From the NCBI GenBank assembly GCA_016210125.1, contig JACQUS010000244.1, forward strand, positions 1 to 11,267: a stretch of DNA of 11,267 nucleotides. The letters are read 5' to 3'. This DNA comes from Chloroflexota bacterium. Lineage in GTDB: Bacteria; Chloroflexota; UBA6077; FW602-bin22; JACQUS01. The notes under the pieces are model-generated. The model did no database searches. It was not told the origin of the DNA and worked only from the letters and a program-made list of their open reading frames with translations. Shown one piece after another: positions 7,696-11,267 of the stretch (position 1 is its first letter; each line of letters starts with the position of its first letter). Made by a program: the position numbers and the translations under genes.

Positions 7696-9087
7696 GTGGC
7701 CGAGGAACGCTTCGACGTCGTCGTGCGCGGCGGGTCGGTCGCCAGCGGGCACGGCACGGCGCGGGCCGACATCGGTATTCGCGGCGGGCGCGTCGCCGTA
7801 GTGGCCGACGACCTGAGCACGGCCAGCGCGAGTCGCATCATCGACGCCAGCGGCAAGCTCGTCCTGCCCGGCATCATCGACGTGCACAACCACCCCTGCT
7901 ACGACGACGATATGACCGGTATGAGCATCGCCGCGGCCCACGGCGGCGTCACCACGGTGGTCCCGTTCACCGGCGCGGTCAAGGCCTGGGGCCTGCCGGA
8001 GCTGCCGCTCGGCGACGTCGTGCGCTGGACGGTGGACGAGTGGACGAAGAAGAGTGTGCTCGACTTCGGGCTGCACATGGTGATCACGCGCAAGGACGAC
8101 GCGGTGCGCCAGGTGCCGGACGCCGTCGCCCAGGGCGTGATCTCCTTCAAGTTCTTCATGGCCTACCTCAAGCGCGGGATGATGAACGACGACGACAAGA
8201 TCATCGCCGCGATGGACGTGATCGCGCAGAACGACGGCATGGCCATGCTGCACGCCGAGAACGGCCTGGGCATCGACTACCTGGAGGTGAAGTTCGCCGA
8301 GCTGGGCCAGGTCGACAACGGCGCGTACCTGCGGGCGCACACGGACCTGTTCGAGGCCGAGTCGATGCTGCGCGGCATCGCCTTGGCTGACGCGGTGCGC
8401 TGTCCGCTGTACATCGTGCACGTGACGGTGCAGGAGGGCATGGAGGTCGCGCTGCTGGTCAAGGACCGGCTGTCGATGCCGCTATACCTGGAGACGCTGC
8501 CGCACTACCTGCTGCACACCAACGACCTGGTGATGCGGCTGGGGGCGCTGGGCAAGATCGGGCCGCCGATCCGCAACCAGCACGACCAAGACGCGCTGTG
8601 GAAGTACGTCCTGCACGGCGGCGTCGACGCCGTCGGTACCGACCATGCCGGCTACACGGCCGCCAACAAGCTCGGCGCCAAGCACATCCTGGAGGCGAAG
8701 TACGGTCTGCCGGGCATCGAGCACCTGCTGGTGCTGATGTACAGCGAGGGCGTGGTCAAGCGTGGGCTGGACCTGGGACGGATGATCCAGCTCACGTGCG
8801 AGAATCCGGCGCGGCTGTTCGGGCTCTATCCGCAGAAGGGCGCGCTGATCCCGGGCGCGGACGCCGACCTGGTGGTCTTCAATCCGCGCACACGCTGGAC
8901 GATCTCGTCCAAGAACCTGCACGGTAACGTGGACTTCACGACGTACGAGGGCTTCGAGGTGCAGGGCGCGGTGGAGCTGGTCATGCAGCGCGGCACGGTG
9001 CTGGTAGAGAACGGCGACCTGAAGGTGCAGCCCGGCCGCGCGCGCTACCTTCCGGCCCGCGACGCGCTCTGGCAGAAGCGGCGCTAG
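7696..9087 (+). CDS. Dihydropyrimidinase / D-hydantoinase family cyclic amidohydrolase
   Basis: A 463-residue, two-metal TIM-barrel amidohydrolase that opens cyclic amide rings such as dihydropyrimidines or hydantoins; full family length. The metal set is complete: HNH (H64, H66) in PGIIDVHNHP, the carboxylated lysine K152 in SFKFFMAY, H186 in LHAENG, H242 in YIVHV and D316 in GTDHA. The substrate-loop tyrosine (Y157) and N370 in ENPARLFGLYP are also present. The C-terminal barrel ends in the usual pattern (ADADLVVFNP, HGNVDFTTYEGFEV, PGRARYLP). Differences: HNHPCYDDDM replaces the usual HTHLDMPF-like segment, and KIGPPIR replaces the (C/S)PP(L/I)R segment that contacts substrate in characterised hydantoinases. 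The substrate is therefore open; allantoinase- or dihydroorotase-like activity cannot be excluded. No partner catabolic gene is adjacent on the same strand, so it is probably monocistronic. Confidence 0.88.
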   Translation: MAEERFDVVVRGGSVASGHGTARADIGIRGGRVAVVADDLSTASASRIIDASGKLVLPGIIDVHNHPCYDDDMTGMSIAAAHGGVTTVVPFTGAVKAWGLPELPLGDVVRWTVDEWTKKSVLDFGLHMVITRKDDAVRQVPDAVAQGVISFKFFMAYLKRGMMNDDDKIIAAMDVIAQNDGMAMLHAENGLGIDYLEVKFAELGQVDNGAYLRAHTDLFEAESMLRGIALADAVRCPLYIVHVTVQEGMEVALLVKDRLSMPLYLETLPHYLLHTNDLVMRLGALGKIGPPIRNQHDQDALWKYVLHGGVDAVGTDHAGYTAANKLGAKHILEAKYGLPGIEHLLVLMYSEGVVKRGLDLGRMIQLTCENPARLFGLYPQKGALIPGADADLVVFNPRTRWTISSKNLHGNVDFTTYEGFEVQGAVELVMQRGTVLVENGDLKVQPGRARYLPARDALWQKRR

Positions 9088-9139
9088 ACCGGAGCCGCCG
9101 TCCGGAGCGCAGCCGGCCGCGCGAGACGCCGAGCGGTCG

Positions 9140-9253
9140 TCAGTGCCCGCGGCGCGGTGCACGCCGCGGCGCCGGGTGCGCCGGGCGGGCAAGCGGCGTC
9201 ACGGTGAGCACCACGAGCGTGAGCACGATGCCGAGGACCAGCGGATCGTTCAT
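9140..9253 (-). CDS. Candidate 37-residue single-pass membrane microprotein
   Basis: A short frame from ATG 9251-9253 to TGA 9140-9142. The product begins MNDPLVLGIVLTLVVLTVTP (a likely membrane helix at about 5-20) and continues with a Pro/Arg/His/Ala-rich basic tail ending in RRGH. Codons end mostly in G or C, like the real genes around it, and the N-out hydrophobic then basic layout is typical of small membrane proteins. The Shine-Dalgarno is weak (AGGTTGAG). It lies downstream of pyrD on the same strand, separated by 213 bp in which nothing else was seen apart from the hairpin next to the pyrD stop. No family was recognised. It could be chance in GC-rich DNA, and its 3' part overlaps a strong hairpin. 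Confidence 0.38.
   Translation of the reverse strand: MNDPLVLGIVLTLVVLTVTPLARPAHPAPRRAPRRGH
9147..9169. terminator. GC hairpin between convergent genes, possible bidirectional terminator
   Basis: CCGCGGCG (9147-9154) pairs perfectly with CGCCGCGG (9162-9169) around a 7-nt loop. It lies 60 bp after the hydantoinase stop, in the convergent gap. There is no U-run on either strand, so it is not a canonical intrinsic terminator; in a high-GC genome such stems may still end or protect transcripts. Confidence 0.3.
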
Positions 9254-9445
9254 GTGCCGCTCAACCTAAGCCGCGGGTGCTGCATCGCAGGCCCGCGCTG
9301 CCGGGTTCACGTCGCCAGCGCGGCAGGCGGCCTGGACTAGCCCCCTATGCTCATGGTCGACCGCGGCTGCTGAACAGATAAGGGAGCGTGCTCACGCTGT
9401 GGCGGTGAACTTTGCACCGCTAGGGCCACGAGGGTCCAGCGAACC

Positions 9446-9467
9446 GGGGCGGCAAGTGCCCGGCCCC
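9446..9467 (-). terminator. Hairpin at the pyrD stop codon, weak terminator candidate
   Basis: GGGGC (9446-9450) pairs with GCCCC (9463-9467), with an inner GGC/GCC stem and a small bulge. The hairpin begins inside the pyrD stop codon. No U-run follows. It resembles the short GC-rich stems often found as intergenic repeats, so its role as a terminator is uncertain. Confidence 0.3.
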
Positions 9468-10420
9468 TACGCCAGGGCCAGCGCCGCGTGCCGCGTCCGC
9501 TGGGGCAGCGCGGCGCCGACCAGCTCGCGCACGTCACCCACCCCGTGGGCGCGCAGCCAGCGCTCCAGCCCGGCGACGATCTCCACACCGGCCGCCGGGT
9601 TGGCGAAGTGCGCCGTGCCGACCTGCACGGCTGTCGCTCCGGCCATGAGGTACTCGACGGCATCCTCGGCTGAGACGACGCCGCCGGCGCCGATGATCGG
9701 CACGTCGACGGCTTGTGCGATGCGGTAGACCAGGTGCAGCGTCAGCGGCTTGATCGCCGGCCCGGAGAGGCCGCCGGACACGTTGGCCAGCGCCGGCCGG
9801 CGGCGCTCGACGTCGATGGCCATGCCCATGTAGGTGTTGCCCATGCAGAGGGCGTCGGCCCCCGACGCGGCCACCGCTTCTGCCACGGCGACGACATCAG
9901 GCGCGCTGGGCGTCAGCTTGACGATCAGCGGCCGCGACCACACGTCGCGCACGGCGCGCGTTACATCCGCGGCCGTCTCCGGCAGGCAGCCGAAGAGCAG
10001 GCCGTTCTCGACGTTGGGGCAGGAGACGTTCAGCTCCAGCGCGGCGATGGTCGGGGCATCGTCCAGCCGCGCGGCGGCGGCGACGAACTCGTCGAGGCGC
10101 TCGGCGGCTAGGTTGGCGATGACCGGCACGGACCAGCCGGCCCAGCGGGGCGCCAGGTCGCGCACCAGCTCCTCGACGCCGCCGTTGTTCAGCCCGATGG
10201 CGTTGAGCAGGCCGGCCGGCGTCTCCCAGACGCGCGGCGGCGGCGAGCCGACCCGCGGCCGCGGCGTCGTGCCCTTGGTGACGATGGCCCCGAGGCGCTC
10301 GATCTCCACCAGACCGACGTACTCGAAGCCGTAGCCGAACGTGCCCGAGGCGGTCATGATGGGATTGCGCAGCCGCAGCCCACGCGGGTGGCGCGGTGCC
10401 AGCTCGACGGATAGGTTCAC
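9467..10420 (-). CDS. pyrD: Dihydroorotate dehydrogenase, class 1B catalytic subunit
   Basis: FMN enzyme that oxidises dihydroorotate to orotate in pyrimidine synthesis; cytoplasmic. From GTG 10418-10420 the product is 317 residues, the class 1 length. Near the N terminus are LRLRNPIMTASGTFGYG (15-31) and the conserved TKG (48-50). NAIGLNNGG (73-81) is followed by the catalytic motif ELNVSCPNVENG (129-140) with C134. A catalytic cysteine, not serine, marks class 1, and this form resembles class 1B. The FMN phosphate site is IIGAGGVVSAEDAVEYLMAG (242-261) with AVQVGTA (264-270). Class 1B enzymes need a PyrK iron-sulfur/FAD partner, which is not in the window. The GTG start has GAGAGGAG upstream; the open frame extends further upstream past the promoter and is not family-like there. 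Confidence 0.93.
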   Translation of the reverse strand: MNLSVELAPRHPRGLRLRNPIMTASGTFGYGFEYVGLVEIERLGAIVTKGTTPRPRVGSPPPRVWETPAGLLNAIGLNNGGVEELVRDLAPRWAGWSVPVIANLAAERLDEFVAAAARLDDAPTIAALELNVSCPNVENGLLFGCLPETAADVTRAVRDVWSRPLIVKLTPSAPDVVAVAEAVAASGADALCMGNTYMGMAIDVERRRPALANVSGGLSGPAIKPLTLHLVYRIAQAVDVPIIGAGGVVSAEDAVEYLMAGATAVQVGTAHFANPAAGVEIVAGLERWLRAHGVGDVRELVGAALPQRTRHAALALA

Positions 10421-10462
10421 GGCGCCGCTCTCCTCTCGTCGCTGCCCAAACAGACGATCATC

Positions 10463-10490
10463 TCGGAGTGTACGATCGGAGTATACCAGG
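10463..10490 (-). promoter_or_regulatory. Extended -10 promoter of pyrD with imperfect direct repeat
   Basis: On the minus strand TGGTATACT (10488-10480) fits an extended -10 element (TGnTATAAT); no convincing -35 is seen, which such promoters can lack. Transcription would start near 10473, about 50 nt before the GTG. The box lies in one copy of an imperfect 13-bp direct repeat (10463-10475 and 10476-10488, 11 of 13 identical), which could be an operator or a second, weaker -10 (TACACT). Confidence 0.45.
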
Positions 10491-10641
10491 CGCGGCGGGC
10501 GGGTGGGGCGGCAATTGTCGCAGACCGACCATGCTTGCGCAGGGGCGGCAGGCATGGTACACCGTTGCCACTGTGTGTGCCGCCGCTCGTCGTCCTGGCC
10601 GCCGACGAGCGCGCCCAGCGCCGTGCCGGAGGGGGTAGGGC

Positions 10642-11267
10642 ATGCCGAACACGCGCCGCGTCCGCGCCGGCGAGATCATCATCCGCGAGGGCGACGAGGG
10701 CAGCGAGGGCTACCTCATCGTCTCCGGCGCCGTTGAGGTCCACAAAGCGGCGCCAGGCGGCGACCTGCCCTTGGCCGTTCTCGGCAAGAACGACGTCTTC
10801 GGCGAGATGGCCATGATCGACGAGAAGCCCCGCTCGGCAAGCGTCGTCGCGCTGGAGGACTGCGAACTCCTCGTGGTGACGCGGGAGCGCTTCGTCGAGG
10901 TGATGCGCGAGCGCCCCGAGGCCCTGGTACCCTACCTGCGCTCGCTCTTCGAGCGCCTGCGCGTTGCCAACCAACTCGCTGCCGAGGCTCTCGCCCCGGC
11001 GGCGGCCGATGCGCAGCCGGCGGTGCGCGACGCGCGTTCACCGGCCGAGCCGGCCCGAGCCGCCGATGCGCTGCTGACCGCGCGCGTGCGCGTCAGCATC
11101 GACGCGGCTACCGAGGAGCTGCGCCAGGCGATCGACCGTGACCACCTGGCCATCACGCGCTTCCCCTTCAGGGTCGGCCGGCCGAGCACGCTCGGCGCCC
11201 TCGACATCTTCACCTCGAACGATCTCCACGTGCGCGACGAGGCCCCGTTCATCGTGTCGCGCAACCA
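10642..11267 (+). CDS. Cyclic-nucleotide-binding domain fused to an FHA domain (cut by window edge)
   Basis: The visible 208 codons begin at ATG 10642, preceded by GGAGGGGG; an in-frame TAG two codons upstream fixes this as the earliest ATG. Residues about 5-105 form a CAP/CRP-type cNMP-binding barrel: REGDEGSEGYLIVSGAVEVH (15-34) and the phosphate-binding cassette FGEMAMIDEKPRSASV (53-68) with the key E55 and R64. A helical, then Ala/Pro-rich linker runs to about 145. The FHA fold follows: FPFRVGR (174-180), then SNDLHVRDEAPFIVSRN (192-208), where the SRxH phosphothreonine-binding motif is reached at the edge. There is no DNA-binding helix before the FHA domain, so this is not a CRP-type repressor/activator as far as can be seen. 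A role in linking a second messenger to phosphoprotein binding is inferred. Divergent from pyrD. Confidence 0.85.
   Translation, partial: MPNTRRVRAGEIIIREGDEGSEGYLIVSGAVEVHKAAPGGDLPLAVLGKNDVFGEMAMIDEKPRSASVVALEDCELLVVTRERFVEVMRERPEALVPYLRSLFERLRVANQLAAEALAPAAADAQPAVRDARSPAEPARAADALLTARVRVSIDAATEELRQAIDRDHLAITRFPFRVGRPSTLGALDIFTSNDLHVRDEAPFIVSRN

Noticed and set aside
7657..8421. 254-codon minus-strand frame opposite the hydantoinase
   Set aside because: Shadow of a gene with complete metal ligands; its composition is Val/His/Asp/Arg-rich and non-specific.

Overview
The window looks like chromosomal DNA from a high-GC, free-living bacterium. Codons end mostly in G or C, and GTG and TTG starts are used alongside ATG. 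The F-type ATP synthase operon, a class 1B dihydroorotate dehydrogenase, a hydantoinase-type amidohydrolase and intergenic repeat debris of the 'TGTCATTCTG(A/G)GCGCAGCG' kind fit best with a member of the Chloroflexota. That placement is an inference from gene style and could not be checked by a search.

Layout. Positions 1-6255 hold a minus-strand ATP synthase operon, read right to left: atpZ, atpB (a), atpE (c), atpF (b), atpH (delta), atpA (alpha), atpG (gamma) and the first 232 codons of atpD (beta). atpC would lie beyond the left edge, and no separate atpI is present between atpZ and atpB. The junctions are tight at atpF/atpH (0 bp) and atpA/atpG (3 bp). Three gaps of about 150-180 bp (atpD/atpG, atpA/atpH, atpF/atpE) are GC-rich; the first two carry hairpin-forming or repeat-like DNA.

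Positions 6256-6524 are a divergent intergenic region with a 14-bp tandem repeat. After it come two plus-strand genes: a PilZ-domain (c-di-GMP receptor type) protein at 6525-7367 and, after a 328-bp non-coding gap with a plausible sigma-70-type promoter, a dihydropyrimidinase/D-hydantoinase family enzyme at 7696-9087. A convergent gap (9088-9466) holds strong GC hairpins and a possible 37-residue membrane microprotein on the minus strand. pyrD (class 1B) runs on the minus strand at 9467-10420. Divergent from it is a plus-strand protein, cut by the right edge, that joins a cyclic-nucleotide-binding domain to an FHA domain.

How it fits together. The left half is a proton-translocating ATP synthase: the c subunit lacks the sodium-type residues. 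The right half mixes nucleotide-based signalling (PilZ, cNMP-FHA) with cyclic-amide/pyrimidine chemistry (hydantoinase, PyrD). These genes are not co-directional and probably form separate transcription units. I see no defence system, mobile element, CRISPR array or RNA gene. The most noteworthy items are short tandem duplications at gene boundaries (including a duplicated Shine-Dalgarno before atpA and a duplicated in-frame stop at the end of atpH), uncommon substitutions around the beta-subunit P-loop, the cNMP-FHA fusion, the interrupted PilZ domain and the candidate microprotein.
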